Positions 50,530-64,000 are shown, numbered from the stretch's first letter. The stretch: 64,000 nt of DNA from Hoplostethus atlanticus (GCA_034670405.1 JAXDDX010000038.1:2479501-2543500), one strand, 5' to 3'. Notes: a model not told the origin generated them from the letters alone. Made by a program: numbers and translations.

Positions 50530-53370
50530 ACACCTGCACTAGCCGAACGCATGTGCACTGATCTTTTATCAGAATGGAATTTTGCTTACATCACAGCTCA
50601 CATTTCCCCGAGGTCAATCAGCCATTATAATTTCTTTATTACTGCATTAAGAAAGATTAGAGTCTTATCAAGCACTTGTGAAGTCCAAGACCTGTGAAGT
50701 CCATGCTGTGCTGAAATGGCCTTTTTAGAGCAAACTAAATAAGCCTCCTAATACAGAGAAAAGAAAATGCTACTTTTTGGTTGTTTATTGTTTTATTTCA
50801 GAGCATGAAATTGCCGGTCTTTCCATACATGTATTTCTCTGCCAGCTATTTTTTTTATTTTTATTATTTTTATTTATGTGAATATTCTCATATGAGGAAT
50901 GAGGTCAAGCCAACCCACGATTGTTTTTGTGGTTTAACAATGCTAAAAATACTGGTGCTGTTGCCATAGCAATTTATCACTATTACAAATTTGGCTGTGC
51001 CCACACACACACACACACACACACATAGACGCTCACACACATACTCACACAAAGCAAATTCCCCCAAAACAAAAAATGAGCAAAACAAATGAATGAACAA
51101 ATGAATAAATATATAGGGTTCTGGGTACTCTCTTCTTTCATGACTGAAATATTCTTTGGGCTGCATCGTCAAAACCTAATAAGCAAGCGCAAAACTATAT
51201 CATGCTGGGTTTAAAACTCTAATCTCCAAGTCTAATTCTCCCTTCTCTCTCCTTGATGATACACAGTGTGCTCACATCACCCAACCACCACCCCACCCCC
51301 CCCGGACAGGACAACTGATAATAGATTAAGCAACAGCAAGGCCCAATAGATCTTGTCAGAATTGTAAAGCAATTAAACTGTCTTGATATATAAACATCCT
51401 CTGAGCAGTAAAAGTACAATTCTCACTTAGTAATGTAGTAGATGATTTGATGTAGGCTGAACTTTTACACAGAAGGTTTACTTCAGTAGCAGTAAGCAGA
51501 ATAGGGTGGTTTGTTGTTTCATGTCTTGCTATCAGAGAGCTGTGTTACCCACAACTGATGGCCTGATCCACCCGGGTCTGGGAATACCGGACAAGATCAC
51601 CTAGGTCCAATGTTGGTTAAAGCGCAAATACTGTAAGTGTGATTGTTGATATTGAGCTTCTTTCTCTTTTCTCTTTCTTCGTCATCCTAATTGTGACCAT
51701 AGTGTTTCATTTATGTCCTTGAGTTAGTAGCCTGGGTAACTGAATGATGCACATGAATCTATAGTGAGTCTATAATCTGCAGGCTCTGAGTCAGTCTGTT
51801 GAAACCAGCTGTGACTGGACTGTGCCAGTGGTTGGAGTAAGAGCGATCCATCATGTAAGCATCATGCTAGTGTGAGTGAATGCTTCTCATTCCACATCCA
51901 CATACACCAAGAGGACACCCAGTCTTCAACTCTAGTTAACCTCTATGTCCTCAGTGCATGCACGTGGCCTTCTCCTTCATTTAGCTTCACAGCAACCAGC
52001 CATTGTCTCTGACTATATAAAATAAAATTGAATTCATCGACAGCCTCTGAGCCTATAACGATGCTCAAAGCCTACCTAAGCATTGAAACCTGTAAGTAGG
52101 TACTTAGGTCCACCCATTTGACACATCATGCAATAGTAGATATCGGCTTGTCTATTTTTCCATGTGCAGCATGTGAGCCAAGCTGCTCAAGAGTGTCGCA
52201 GCATTCTGGAAATTCTTTCCACAGTCAATCCTTCCGGGGACTTAACCTCCTTAGCTCAGTGTGTTTTCCGGTCTTGGAAAGCAGATTTGGGTCGACTACA
52301 AAGCTACCGCTTCTGACAGCCTAACAGCTCTCACTCTGGAGGTCAGGGTGGTCATCTGAAGCTACTGCATTGGTGTTGTTGTCTCCTTGTGTGTAGGCGT
52401 GGGCCAACCCTACACCACCTCAGGAACAGGAGGCCTCCTGCTCTGCACCCTGTACAGCTCTTCTGGAAGGTTTCCATGTGTGAAGGTTATAATCTGAGCC
52501 CGGGGTAGGCCAAGCGCTGAGGAAGTGCTGAAACGTGTGGCAGTCACGGATATCGCCATTGAGTGGCACACAGGCCAAACATCTCAACTAAACTACTCTC
52601 TGTAACTATGACGCATGCACAGTGAGGTTTCTGGTCTTTGTGTTTACTCTGGCTCAAGCATACACAAAAGAACAAAGCCCTTTGACCTGGCAAAGACATT
52701 CCCCCGGATGAATTTAGTCTAAACCATTTAAATTACAGAGTACCAGGCACTGATTCTATAGCTCATAATCACAGGGGGGCCCTTGTGATATTGAATTGAA
52801 CCGCCCTTTTAAAGTGCTATAGAGTGCTACACCAAATTATCTCCACTTCCTACCATCATCTCAGAATTACACGGTTCTGCATTTCAGCTGTTTGAAAAAC
52901 ATTTAACCACAAGTGTGTCAGACGTGCTGGACAGACTATGGGCCACATCCATCTCTGCCAGCCATCCAGTTCTCTGCCAGTCCATTTTGGCTTTCTTTCC
53001 CTCTGCAATACAATCTACACATACATCCCACTCTCTGGCTTGCTACGCATTGCATTCTCCTCTCTGTGATGCCTACAGTGAGCTTTCTGCTGGCAGGTAA
53101 TGGTGCTTAAAAATACATATTACTACAAGTCCTTCACAGGAGTATCCATTCATTTTAATAATTAATTTGCCTACTTTTACTTAAAAGCCCTTTTAAACAA
53201 AGCACACTCGCTGACTTGGTGATAATAATGTAAATAAATTTGCTCCCCCTAATCTGTCATCGCTGGTCAACTTGGTTTAAAAGCAGGAGCCTTAGACCAC
53301 TGTGCTTTACTGTTCAGGTGGAACCAAAATGATTGAAGCCTCATACTATATACATGTTAGCAACAATAAT
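50530..53370. other. Gene-poor stretch
   Basis: No exon, RNA gene or named repeat is recognised. There is a (CA)n tract at about 51001-51025. Open frames such as 52913-53110 are short and show no domain. Confidence 0.35.
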
Positions 53371-53375
53371 GGCTC

Positions 53376-53510
53376 TATACACTCAGTATCCGCTTTATTA
53401 GCTACAGCTAGCTAGCACCGGCTAGGACACTTTTGCTTCCAAAACAGCCTGAAGTCTTTGAGGAACAAGGTGATTCAACAAGGTGCTGTAAATGGTGACT
53501 CAGTAGTTCC
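53376..53510 (+). repeat. Fish interspersed repeat (TTTATTAG family)
   Basis: The order CACTCAGTATCCGCTTTATT, then CACTTTTGCTTCCAAAACAG and TTCAACAAGGTGCTG resembles a frequent teleost DNA-element repeat whose consensus begins with an ACTCAGTG...TTTATTAGG end. It is truncated and no ends were mapped. Confidence 0.45.
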
Positions 53511-53845
53511 TCCATTTAGTGTAGTCTATATACCAGGTGACTGAAGGACTTCAGTGGAATGACTCGTATCATAATCTCCTGAGAGGGTGACTCATTTTTT
53601 ACACAGTATTGCATCCCTATTAGGTTACCACCACGCTACAGCTGCAATCACAGGTCACGGGTATGTAATATGCTGCTCTCCTTCAGCAGTGTATTGTTCA
53701 CAACCCCCTGGACTTTCCCCACTTCACTACTTCCTGTGCAATGAATACACATTCTTCTCTCCGCCTATAAAAAAAAACCAACATTCACACACAAGCTATA
53801 CAAATGGATATCAGATAGACAGTGTTTCTACCACAAACAAATGCC

Positions 53846-53851
53846 TTTATT
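53846..53851 (-). terminator. Candidate poly(A) signal of ip6k2
   Basis: AATAAA on - at about 1.1 kb below the ip6k2 stop codon; the interval 53830-54958 is probably its 3' UTR. Confidence 0.45.
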
Positions 53852-54958
53852 TTCCAAGACACTGTTGACACACAGGTATACAAGAGAGAGGTATCTGCAC
53901 TTGCAAAAACAAAATTCATCAAAGTCCATATCAGAACATTAAGAGTGGTAATATGGAATGTAGTCTTTGTCTCCATTTCTTTCGTTTTATTTTTACAAAC
54001 AGTTCAAATAAATAAAGTCTCTATATACTTTTTGTGTCTAGTGTTCTTATCAATATATTCTCTTCTTTAGTCACTATATAAGGAATGAAGAGGATTAAAT
54101 CAGACAAAAAACAAAGAAAGTGACAAAAACAAGGATATTATCCCCTGATAATTCCCTTTCAAAATGTCTTTCATTTAGAGGCAAAATAATGGGGAGAGAA
54201 ATGGTTGAAAAAAGGCAAATCCCTTCTTCTACGCCTAAATTATCTTGTTCTTCCACCACAAGAAATGTTGTAAATCCAGGTGCCCGATGGACAGACAAAG
54301 CATGTTTGTTTCTAGGGTCTTACGAGACACCAGGACCAAAGCAAAGTGTCTGCATGACAGATGTTTAACTTATCAATTGCTACAAGGCTGCTGACCTAGC
54401 CAGCCAAGGTCAGCTGGTAGTCTGCCCCCCACTAATATGTGCTGTGCTGTTGGGGAATGGCGGTCCAAAAAGTTCATCCAAAAAAAAAAACATTTCATAG
54501 GGAAAGCACCAAGTCAGGCTGTCAGAACTACACTTGAGCTTCATTTTCCTCTGCCTCACTCTTTCTCTCTCAGAGAGAACTTACAGTAAAGAAACTGATC
54601 TGTAACAAAGGAGGAGAGCTCTAGGATGCTACAGGAGTCCCCGTGTCTGTTAACAGACCTCAGGCTCGTACAATATTTCTCCTACCATGTATAATAAAGA
54701 AAAAGAGCAGTCCCAGAGACAGGGAAAAGTGCAAGTAAGAGCACAGGCAGCCCTGTCCCATGGTAGGTAAGGGAGAGCGCAGGAGTGGCCATACGGATTC
54801 TCCCCTGACCCAGAAGAGTCCCAGTTTCCCTCCCCAAATAGAGGAGGGTCCGACTCCCATGTAGGCATTAGGACAATGCACCTATGGAGGAGCAGCGCTT
54901 CAGCTCAGCGTGCTATTCCCAGGTTAGAGTTTCAGAGCGTGGTGGCTCCCGTCCCGCC

Positions 54959-56725
54959 TTAGTCAGCACTGTGATCCTCCAGCTGGGAGATGATGGTGAT
55001 CAGGTTCTGAAGGCCGAAGATGAAGCCACTGTCCTGGCCCTCGTGGACCACGCTGTCTTCCCCGAAGTGTCGACAGGTGGTGTGGGCAAAGTCAATCATG
55101 CGCACGTCCACCATGGGGCTGCTGGCTTCTCCTGTGCTGCGGGATGAGCGACTGCTGCCACTGTTACTGCCCCCGCCTGCCACACTAGCACTGCCACCTG
55201 CTGAAGAGGAACGGGGGAAACCAAAAGCACCTTCCTCTTCTTCCTCCTCCTCGTCTTCCTCCTCCTCATCGTCGTCTGAGGGCTCATCCTCATCGCCCTC
55301 CTCTCCTCCGCGGTGCCTGGGTCTAGAGGGCGTTCTGGGAGGCTCTCCGTCGTAGATGATGAGCAGGGAGCTGGAGTAGAAGCGGTAGGACTCGCAGGCC
55401 TCCAGGGCAGCTTGCATTTCTCTCAGCCTGCGCAGAACGGGGGACAGCAGCTCGCGGCGCAGGCGGCGCCCGTTGTGGAAGAACTGGTAGAGGGCCTCCT
55501 TGAAGCCTGGCAGAGTCAGCTTACGGCCATGGTACTTATTCATGAACATCAGCTGGCCTGAGTCTGACTGGTACACCTGCAGGGATCATACACAAACATG
55601 AGCACGGCAGCTCCAAATATTTAACCATTACCACTGATGACTCAATGAACGAGTACGTGGAAGAACTATGTCTGCCATTCCAGGCTGTACCTGCATTCCA
55701 CAAAGTCGCACTCCGATGGAGGCAGATGTGCTCTGTTGGCATTTGCGGATCTGATTGGCTTTCTTTTCCTCTGATGCATCATCCCCGTGTTGGCGTGTTC
55801 CCATCTTCAGGTCTAAGACACACGGTACTGTGTAACGGCATGTCAGGTTCTCTAAAAGGATGAATTCTGTGGTAGGGTCAAGGGTCCATTAACCACAAAG
55901 GACTATAAACTAACACAACATGTATACATCTTTATGTTACTAACCAAGACCAATCCCTTTAGCAATAGCTATGTGCACTGTACAGCAGGCCGAGAACTCT
56001 AGTAGCTGGTATTTGCTCATTGAAAGGATACTGTATTGGTTGCGATGCTTTGAATTCTCCTTCATCCTCTGTAAGTGTTGTTGGTGACATTTGAGACTCC
56101 AGGGGTTGTGTTTGATCTGAGGCACCACGTTGCCTTTCTCCAGGCTGTAGTAGAGAACCTCTGCCTGCTGCTGCTGCACCTCATCACGGTTATAACTGCA
56201 CAGGGGACACAGATAGAACGTTTTCATAAATATAAGGATGGCTTTACTTTCATAGAACATGCAATATGTTTTTCCGTGTCTATGATGTGTATTAGTGTGC
56301 AAAGGTGAGTGTGTCCTCACCTCTTGATCTTGTCTTCCTTACGGATCTGCCGGCCCCTGTCTTTACTGTAGTTGTCGTTCTCCAGATGCAAGGGGGACTG
56401 CTTCTTATTGCTCCACTTCAGCATCTTGCTCTTGGGCTCGCAGTCTACTGAGGGACTCTTGTTTTCCAGGTCCCCTGGTTCGCTGTGGAGAGGGTAGGCA
56501 ATGAGGCACAGGTTCCCTTCCTCATCCTCTTCGAAGCTGACTGATACTACACCTGAGAGAGGGAGAGATGGAGGAACAGAAAAGAAAGAGAGAAAGAGGT
56601 TGTTAGTACCACAAGTCCTTCCATCTTATTTATGGAACCAGAACCACCCTTACCAACTGTCTCTTGTCGCTGATCTTTCTTTAAAATACATTTCTGCAAA
56701 GAAGTAGAAATGCATGCATGGGCAT

Positions 56726-56772
<47 letters not shown>

Positions 56773-58525
56773 GGAGGGAGAAGAGACAGAAGAAGAAAAC
56801 AAGGAGGCAACAGAGAGAGCATTCGGTAGCATCAACAGCAGATGTCATGTAATCAGATGACTAGGAGTGTATATAACTCACAGACCAGAAATCAGAGACA
56901 CAAAATACCACAGGAGGCTCGAGTGTGTGAAACTCACCGGGACCTTTATTAAGCAACTACCACACACGTTATGAAACACACAGAACAACCACAGGTTTGG
57001 GAGCTGTCAGAGATGACATGATAACACTCCTTCAACTATCATGGAACAGCAGCAAGATAAACCGATAAAACTGTGAAAAGTTGCACACCCACAACTGAGA
57101 CATTTATTGATACTTCATGATTTGGTGATCTATCAATCGATCAATCTCCACATGAGAATAATAGTCCAGTCCTAAAATCAAACAGTAGCAACGCATGTTT
57201 GCACAAACATTTGAAGTCCATGTTCCTGTTCCTTTACAGGTGCATCTTGCTGGTTTATATAGTCTCTTTAGAAGGGATCATTCATTCAATTTGACAAATC
57301 AAGAACAGACCGGAGAATATGGGGTAATGGAGCTAACAGATAGAACAGTCTCAACGATGAAAGAAACACTATACACACTGTACCTTAATGTCATGGTAAT
57401 TTATGATATGATCCAAAAACATGCACCATGGTAACCACCCCCCCCTCGCCCTAATAAAAGTCCCTAGGAGGGCCTGTGTACTGTATGTCGCTGTGCAGGG
57501 TGGGGGAGGTGTCACACGGAAAGTAAACATCACAACTGCAGGAGCTAATATAGATAATCCACAGACAGAGGAGGGAGGGATGGGGAGGAAACGGGTAAAG
57601 ATAGGAAGAGGCAGAAATATGGATGCAGCTTCCCGTTCAAAACATGACATACCTAGCAACACGATACGTCAAAATCCATTCCAAGAGATACACATTAAAC
57701 AATCGCCACTGAATGAAAATACAACAACAAATAACAGTTTATTTAGGAAAAAATTGACTGAATCGTGGACAAGACTAGCCAGGGTTTAAAAAGATACGGC
57801 TTGGTGGCTCTGCATATTAAATGGCGGTTGTGAGGACCCAGCACCCATCTTTCTTCCGCAGTTTCAGCCCCGACTGATGTCATGTGCAGCAGCGTCACAG
57901 TTCTGCAGAATTCTCAGGCTATTAACTCTTTCCAGACCGCCTCTCCTCTCAGAGCTGCACTGTCATCACACCGTGTCCGCTAGTGTGTGGATTTGTGAGT
58001 CACTGCTTTATTTGCAGGAAGAACTCGTAAATTTTGATCGATGATGATTTTTTTTTTTTACCGTACCATAACACAAAATGACCAGAATATATCTGTGAGG
58101 GTTTGACAGGGTTATTGATCGATACCAATGACTGAGATCCGGCCTGCACTCTGTTTTGCAACAAAAGCCTCCATGCAAGCTATGGTATTATGTATTACCT
58201 TTATAATTTCTGACAATTACAGGCCAACGTAAGCGGCGGCATACGATTCTTATGCATCTTATGTAGATATTGTGAGAGGAGAAGTGTCACTGATGTGGAG
58301 CATTATCTGAGGTAAGTCCTCTACTATCAGCTCTCCAAATTCCACTCCTCATCTCAGGTCTTTTTTTAGTCCCACGCTGCATTACTGAGGAGTCAGATAC
58401 CGCCGTCACACTCCGTCCTACGACTGACGCCTGTACCAATGTGTACTATGTGTCCGGGCATTGAATATAACACTGTGGACACTGTGGACACAGTCTGGAA
58501 CATAGTATTCCAGCCAGTGTATATG

Positions 58526-58564
<39 letters not shown>

Positions 58565-59365
58565 ATTTGTATGCATGTTTCTGTGGTGCACCTGAAACCA
58601 GACATGGAAATCTCCCCCGGTCAGCGTTTCTCCCCTGATGATATGTCCCATTTATTTTTGATCCTGCTGGAACTCGATCCCACCCTGAAACCGTAGCCCG
58701 CTGGCTGCTCATCCTCCTGGCCGGTAGTCAGGCAACCAGCTAGGAGGCCACTCGTGCCCCACTCAAACTAGAGGGTCACATCCAGACTGCTCGCTGTGAT
58801 ACTAATGGCCTCAACATGAGAAAACACTCTAGTACACAAGTCACACTGTGTGAATCAACTATCTATAGCTATCAATACATTTTAGTAATGTGTGTGTATG
58901 CCATGTCCTTTGGGCTTTATAACAATGCATCACCCCCGCCACAGCACAAATAATCTCCTTATGCTGTAGCACCACCATCTTCTGCCATCTGCAATGTTAA
59001 ATACAGCCAATACACTGCATCAGTACAAAGACAAGGAGAGGGAGAGAGAGAAGACGGGAGAACAGAAGAGAAATACTTGGCACGAAAGCAACATCACTCA
59101 AACATACATACATGATTGCTGAGAGGACCGGGTTTAGGGTGAGGTTCTTACCTCTATACTGAGGGGTGAACTTCCTCATCTCGGGGGGGAGGCTCTTGTA
59201 GAACTGATGCTCCCGGGGGATGAGGGGTTTACATATTGTCTGCTCCCCAAATCGCAGCACACAAGAGTGGCCTCCCACTTGGTGCACGAAAGGTTCAAGC
59301 ATCACTCCTTTTCCGGGATAAGGTGTCCCGTCCGCCTGCATGAGGGCTTCCAGAGCGGGACTCAT
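54959..59365 (-). CDS. ip6k2: Inositol hexakisphosphate kinase 2
   Basis: IP6K2 adds a beta-phosphate to inositol hexakisphosphate to make 5-PP-IP5, a metabolic signalling molecule. Exons on - are 59152-59365, 56321-56552, 56032-56195, 55691-55866 and 54959-55576: 1404 nt, 467 aa (human about 426). The inositol-binding motif PCVLDLKMG is at about residues 218-226. [10 protein letters not shown] and the metal-binding [10 protein letters not shown] follow near the C-terminus. [29 protein letters not shown] and [14 protein letters not shown] place it with IP6K2, not IP6K1 or IP6K3. The extra length is mainly a low-complexity insert at about residues 353-415. Start ATG at 59365 ([10 protein letters not shown]) matches the family N-terminus, although the frame is open further upstream. 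Confidence 0.95.
56553..59151 (-). other. ip6k2 intron 1
   Basis: This 2.6-kb intron contains a (CA)n tract at about 56730-56770 and an (AT)n/(GT)n tract at about 58522-58566. No further exon could be confirmed. A GC-richer patch at about 57.82-57.98 kb might be regulatory. Confidence 0.5.
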
Positions 59366-59767
59366 CCTCACTCCGCATCGGACAGCTGAGCTGGGGGGAC
59401 CCACGGCGTGAGGGAGGCAAGAGGCTCGGCCGCTCTTTTGGCTCCCTATCCTTGGTCTCTTCCTTTTTGGTTCGCAAGGGGGCGCTGCTGGTCGCCTGCT
59501 CAAGCGCAGCTCCAAAAACAAAGGACAGAGCACGAAGGCGAGACAGCGAGAAAATCCGTTATTCCCTTTTCTTTCCTTGTCCAAGGTGTCCTCCGTTGGG
59601 TAGAGATATCTCCTTATGTTCGTAGTTATAATAAAGGGCTGTTTAGACAGCTCTACGGAGCTGTAGAAAACGTTTTTGAGCAATTGTATGCTTCTGCCCA
59701 CGGTTATTACTGAAAGTGACGTCTGCGCTGATATCCGAGCGACAAAAGGATCACAGCCAGTCACAGG

Positions 59768-59797
59768 CCCCGCCTCTCTCCAGTATCAGCCAATCAC
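59768..59797 (-). promoter_or_regulatory. Probable ip6k2 core promoter (GC box and CCAAT box)
   Basis: CCCCGCCTC at 59768-59776 and AGCCAATCA at 59788-59796 lie about 400 bases upstream of the ip6k2 start codon, in a CpG-containing stretch. The pairing is typical of TATA-less housekeeping promoters. Function is inferred from position. Confidence 0.5.
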
Positions 59798-59829
59798 AGA
59801 GCCGTAGCTGTCGCTGGGAGGGGACCAGT

Positions 59830-61970
59830 CACCAGGACAGGATCAAGCGGATCAGGCAAACAAAAGAGGAAGGAGAGAAATAGGGGGAGGGGAGAACAAG
59901 AAAATACAAAAACATCCACTCAAGGCATTTTTCAAGGTGCCTGGGTTTACAACACTCATATTTTATGGTGTTGAAATGATTCTTGGAACAGAAAACAGTG
60001 TTCTTAGAAGCTATATAACTGCAGCAGAGAATGTGAATTGAAGGCAAGATAGAAAGTGAAATTGTTGATAGTAATTTCTCTTTCCTTCTACATGTTTGAC
60101 TTGAGTAAAACAGAGATAAATGAAAGGAGTGCAGGGTGTTCGGTGGTGAAGTAGAGGTTGTCAAATGGCTATATGCTATATCATTGTCAAATAAATTGTG
60201 GTACCTTGGCCTGATTGCTGTAAATAAATAAGACCATGGTTGAGACGGTTGGTAGCCTCTATCTCTAAAGCTCTAGCTCCATTTGAGCTGGAAGAACAGC
60301 ACCCTCTTACTGTTTTGTGCTGTAAAAGCAACCCAGCAGATTTCCTGCAAAATCCAGCTTGGTGGAACACAATGTAAAATGCAGTGTAGAGGCCGGTAGA
60401 GGCTGCCAGTCTTCTCAGAGATGGTCTTGTTTGTTTATAATAGTTATACTAAGGTCTCACAATTAATGTAGTAATGATTTATTAATGTCAAAATGCTGTA
60501 TGCAGCACCTTTAAGACACTCATTATGGTGGTAATGCTCACCAACAAGTGAAAGTGCACAAAACCAAACACAAACAAATAAAGGGCGTCGCACAAATAGC
60601 ATGCATTTTCAGAGCACTGTTTAAATTATTTTCTTTTCCTATCAGCTTATTGCGTGTCAGCCAGCAGTCAACTATCAGATAAAGGGAAAGAAACCAACCA
60701 ACCAACTAACCACTTAACTAATCAATCACATTAAATCAATGTACAACTCACAGAACGACACCCTTTTGCAATGACAAACATGCATGTCACTTGCAGATAA
60801 CTGCATTTCTCGCCACTACTAAGTTATCTTTAAATGATCCCAGATTAAGAGACACTTGGGAATCCCCTATTAAAGGGTTATTTCAAGCAAGAATCAGAGA
60901 GACCTACTTTGTAGCCCTCGGTCTCTAGGCTACCAGGATCTCTACGTACAGAGTCTGTTTGAGGGAATAGAAACCTGTTTTTTATTACAATACAGAAATT
61001 GCAAGTTAGTGAGTTATGGAACTGAGAGCTCTAAGATCTGGTGTGTGACTCTGTCAGTAACACAGAACCAAAGAGCTTCAGTAATACAGGCCAAACTTTG
61101 AGTTGCCTTGTGAGTGGCAGTCGACGTAATGAGCATGGCTTGTGTGCCAGGCCAGACCAAGGTTGGCTAGGTCAGGTCACTGTGTACGACGACAGCCTAA
61201 TCATGCACTAATCCCTGATGTTCCAGTTCTGCACTGGGATTAGAAATGGGAAGAATTGTCCCTAAGAAAGGATCCTAGACCCAGGGATAGAGGGGATTAA
61301 GTGGCCGGTACTTGAACAGGACATCAACACCTCTCTGACCAAGGTCCCAGAGGCAGGGACTCCCTATGGCCTGGTTTGAAATGTAGGTGAGAGCAAAGGA
61401 GCAAAAGCCGGGAACAGGGTGTGTTCATAGCAATGCGTGTTTGTGTGGGTGCACACTGGGTTCCCGGGCACCCTGATCCCAGGATCAACAGAACACTGCT
61501 GACTTAATCATTGTAGTCTAACTTTCGGGAAAGGAAACCATGGAAATGTAGTAAGAGTGTCACATTACTGCGTGAATGACTTTTTTGTGTGTGTATTTGC
61601 AAAGGTGTAGAGTGGGCCAGTGTGGTCAGGCATGAACGTGTGTGTGCTAGACCAGGGGTTTCCAATAATATCAGACAGCCCTAATCAGACATACAGGCCA
61701 GAGAGCCCATTCTGAAATTATTTTTGATATTATCAAAAAATAGAGATGCACGTCTGGCCTACTCTTGAAATGCAGATAATAGTGGAGAGAAGGAAGCCCA
61801 TAATCAGAAAAGACATCATTTTACATCCTGTCATTCTGTCTGTCATTGTGCTAATAATAAGCAAATGAAACAATACTAACGTTAAACCTTTCCACACTTT
61901 ACTCGGGACCCCCTAGGGACTCCCATAAGGATCCATGGGGGTCCCCGGAACCCACTAGAATTAATCATAT
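59830..61970. other. Intergenic, nothing recognised
   Basis: No open frame has domain similarity or splice support. A CTAGGGACTCC/GGGGTCCCC-like imperfect inverted motif occurs near 61910-61950. Confidence 0.35.

Positions 61971-61973
<3 letters not shown>

Positions 61974-62015
<42 letters not shown>
61974..62015. repeat. (GT)n microsatellite
   Basis: About twenty GT units. Confidence 0.95.
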
Positions 62016-62018
<3 letters not shown>

Positions 62019-64000
62019 TGACGTCGTTCTAGCCTAGTCATCCTGCCCTGATGGATGCGTCAGTGTTATGTCAGCCTGGCGCGACCTCCCTTCTCATCTC
62101 ACAGGCCTGTGCCCGGGGACAATAGGCTCCAAGGCTGTTCCACAGGGCCTTCAGTCCAGATACGAAACAAGGCGGTGACGCAGCTTCTAACAACCTCCTC
62201 CATGCACACTGCACAATGTGTGGCCTTCTACAAACACAGCGGTCATTGGAAACCCTCGCCCACTAGTAATGCAGCAGCAGCCACTAGAAATCCAGCTTTC
62301 TACAAATGTATTAAAAGTTCCGGAAAAAGGGCAAAATTAAACGTTGAAATTAAATGTTCGTAAATGGAACAGGAATATTGCTTTTGAGTAGGCAGCTTAG
62401 CATCTGCACCAGCTCGTATCTGCACCATGCCTGGTACTTGAAGTTCTTTCTGTGTCTAGCCTTCCTTCTGTTGATTGATCTTGCCTCATCTAGCCTATTT
62501 CAAGTACTAACTGACCCAGCTCTGTCTGGCATACGGCTGATTCCTTATCTGTGGCCAAGCAGACTGGTGGCGGGGAAGATCCAGGTCATACAGCATTTGA
62601 CCGTGAGTGTTATGTGACAGCTTTGGGGGGAATTTCTATGACTACAGAGAATAAATGATACTGTATTGTTGTAGGCAGCGTGACCTAGACAGCGTGACCC
62701 ATCTCCCTCTGTGCCCCCATGAGCTTAGCAACCACTCTACTGCATCACGCATCTGTTTGGGGTTTGGCCCAGTTTGCATAGGGTATTCTTTCGAATAGTA
62801 GATGGTAGCACACAAATGGATGGCCACTACCTTATTTGAAAATGTGCCCTTGCCCTTTTGCTTTTCAGTGTCTCACACAAACACAGTATGCACAGTGGAA
62901 TGTGAGGAATGAGGGTGTATGAACCGTGGAGGAAGAAGGAAGTGAAGAAGAACACAATACAGCCAGTCAGAGTCAGGGAGCGGTCCTGGCAGTCCTGTGT
63001 GGGCAAGACGTCACATACTAATACTGCCAACTTGACATCCCTCCGCCTCTTTCCCAAACACATGAGGAAGTTAAACGTGAGTATGAGAGCGAGCCACAGA
63101 GAGGGATGCGCCCATATGCATCTTCACTCACAGGCTGCTCTAGTAGATGTTACCACTGACAGTCTGACACCCAATGCCAAGTCAAGGACAGACTTGTTTA
63201 CTCTGGCATACCCACAGCCCACTCTTCATATCATTGCTTGCTATCTTTCGTTCTGTCTGCAATGAATAAAAGGGCTCTTCTGATCACGAGGCTCTCACTC
63301 ACAGCTGTAAAAATACAATCGAGGCAACTGTTTGGCATCTGGTATATTTCATCATATCAGGCAAGACCAATCGTAGCACACTGCAGACCAGTAACATGTT
63401 GGATGGGTCTATCAATCAGTGACATGGGTGAATGATTATAAGCATATAGACAGCAATGAAAATACTTGTAGTTACACAGTAAATGCAACTGTCTAAAACG
63501 TGCAGTACAGGACATTATCAGTCACCCAGTGCAGGGATGGGACATTGATCCTCCTCTACCACTGGTATTTGCTTGTAAGCTGTTTATATCCAAACACAAG
63601 GCCTGGCCATAAACCCTCTTGCAAACAACGGTGAAGGTATATAGGTAACTCCCACGTGCTGCTTATCTGGCTAGCGACCAAAAGTAAAAGTCTCTATTGG
63701 AGAATTGTTGTTTCTGTAGTGTTTACACAGAGAAGGGTTATCAGAGGCAAATGGGTGAAAGGTGGAAAAGTAGATAGACACTTTCACACAGCCTGATAAA
63801 TACTAGGGGGACTGGCGCTTCTAAAAACAGCACACTTTTCAGTGCCAGCGGTGCCAGAGGACAGTTGGCAGAGTTTATTTTAATTATCAGAACTTGGACA
63901 GAGGTATAAACAAAATTGCTGCCCAACTATTTTAAATGTGGTGACTTAAAAACATCTTAGCTGGTGAATTTCATACCTGTAATAGTTGTGTTTACTTCAT
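62016..64000. other. Intergenic, nothing recognised
   Basis: Open frames here (up to 118 codons, 62909-63265 on +) lack recognisable domains and consistent codon bias. A gene may begin beyond the window edge. Confidence 0.3.

Noticed and set aside
55020..55355. A 111-codon + strand open frame rich in serine
   Set aside because: It is the antisense shadow of the acidic tract of ip6k2.
58997..59764. The 255-codon frame around ip6k2 exon 1 as the full coding exon
   Set aside because: The family start is at 59365 and a donor follows TPQYRG at 59152; upstream sequence is unlike IP6K and downstream is intron.

Overview
The window is vertebrate nuclear DNA, almost certainly from a teleost fish. 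The genes are split by short GT-AG introns, and the proteins are close to vertebrate ARPC4, PFKFB4, WASP, MAPKAPK3, UROC1, CHCHD4, SEC61A1 and IP6K2. The spaces between them hold typical fish repeats: a tRNA-Lys-derived SINE, L2-type LINE ends, Harbinger, mariner and hAT-like DNA elements, and long microsatellites. I found no bacterial, viral or CRISPR features.

Layout. About 1.0-2.7 kb on the + strand is arpc4 (Arp2/3 subunit; its first exon appears to lie outside the window). Everything after it is on the - strand. pfkfb4 (coding 5774-11174) makes and degrades fructose-2,6-bisphosphate. A compact, divergent WASP-like gene follows (18356-22197), then mapkapk3 (23397-27642, p38-activated kinase), uroc1 (29263-34495, urocanate hydratase), chchd4 (35785-37464, Mia40 oxidoreductase), sec61a1 (39162-45099, translocon channel) and ip6k2 (54959-59365, inositol hexakisphosphate kinase). 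From memory, human orthologues of several of these lie on chromosome 3, so this looks like a fragment of an old syntenic block. The genes have unrelated cell roles and form no operon or pathway. Only arpc4 and the WASP-like gene share a biology, branched actin nucleation.

Gene-poor stretches are 11.2-18.3 kb (a dense transposon patch with an internally deleted Harbinger that carries a nested SINE), 45.3-53.8 kb (microsatellites and a LINE tail) and 59.8-64 kb (nothing recognised).

Most notable points: (1) the WASP-like gene is intact over nine exons but lacks a recognisable CRIB core, a clear WH2 motif and the terminal acidic tryptophan; (2) single-base frame breaks occur in arpc4 and mapkapk3, both otherwise intact, suggesting residual assembly indels; (3) uroc1 has an apparent GC-AG intron; (4) a GC-rich exon-like segment near 17.95 kb could be an alternative first exon of pfkfb4, because its phase fits; (5) the Harbinger relic carries a perfect palindromic RFX X-box. 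Exon borders were placed by eye from splice consensus, reading phase and remembered homologues, without alignment software.
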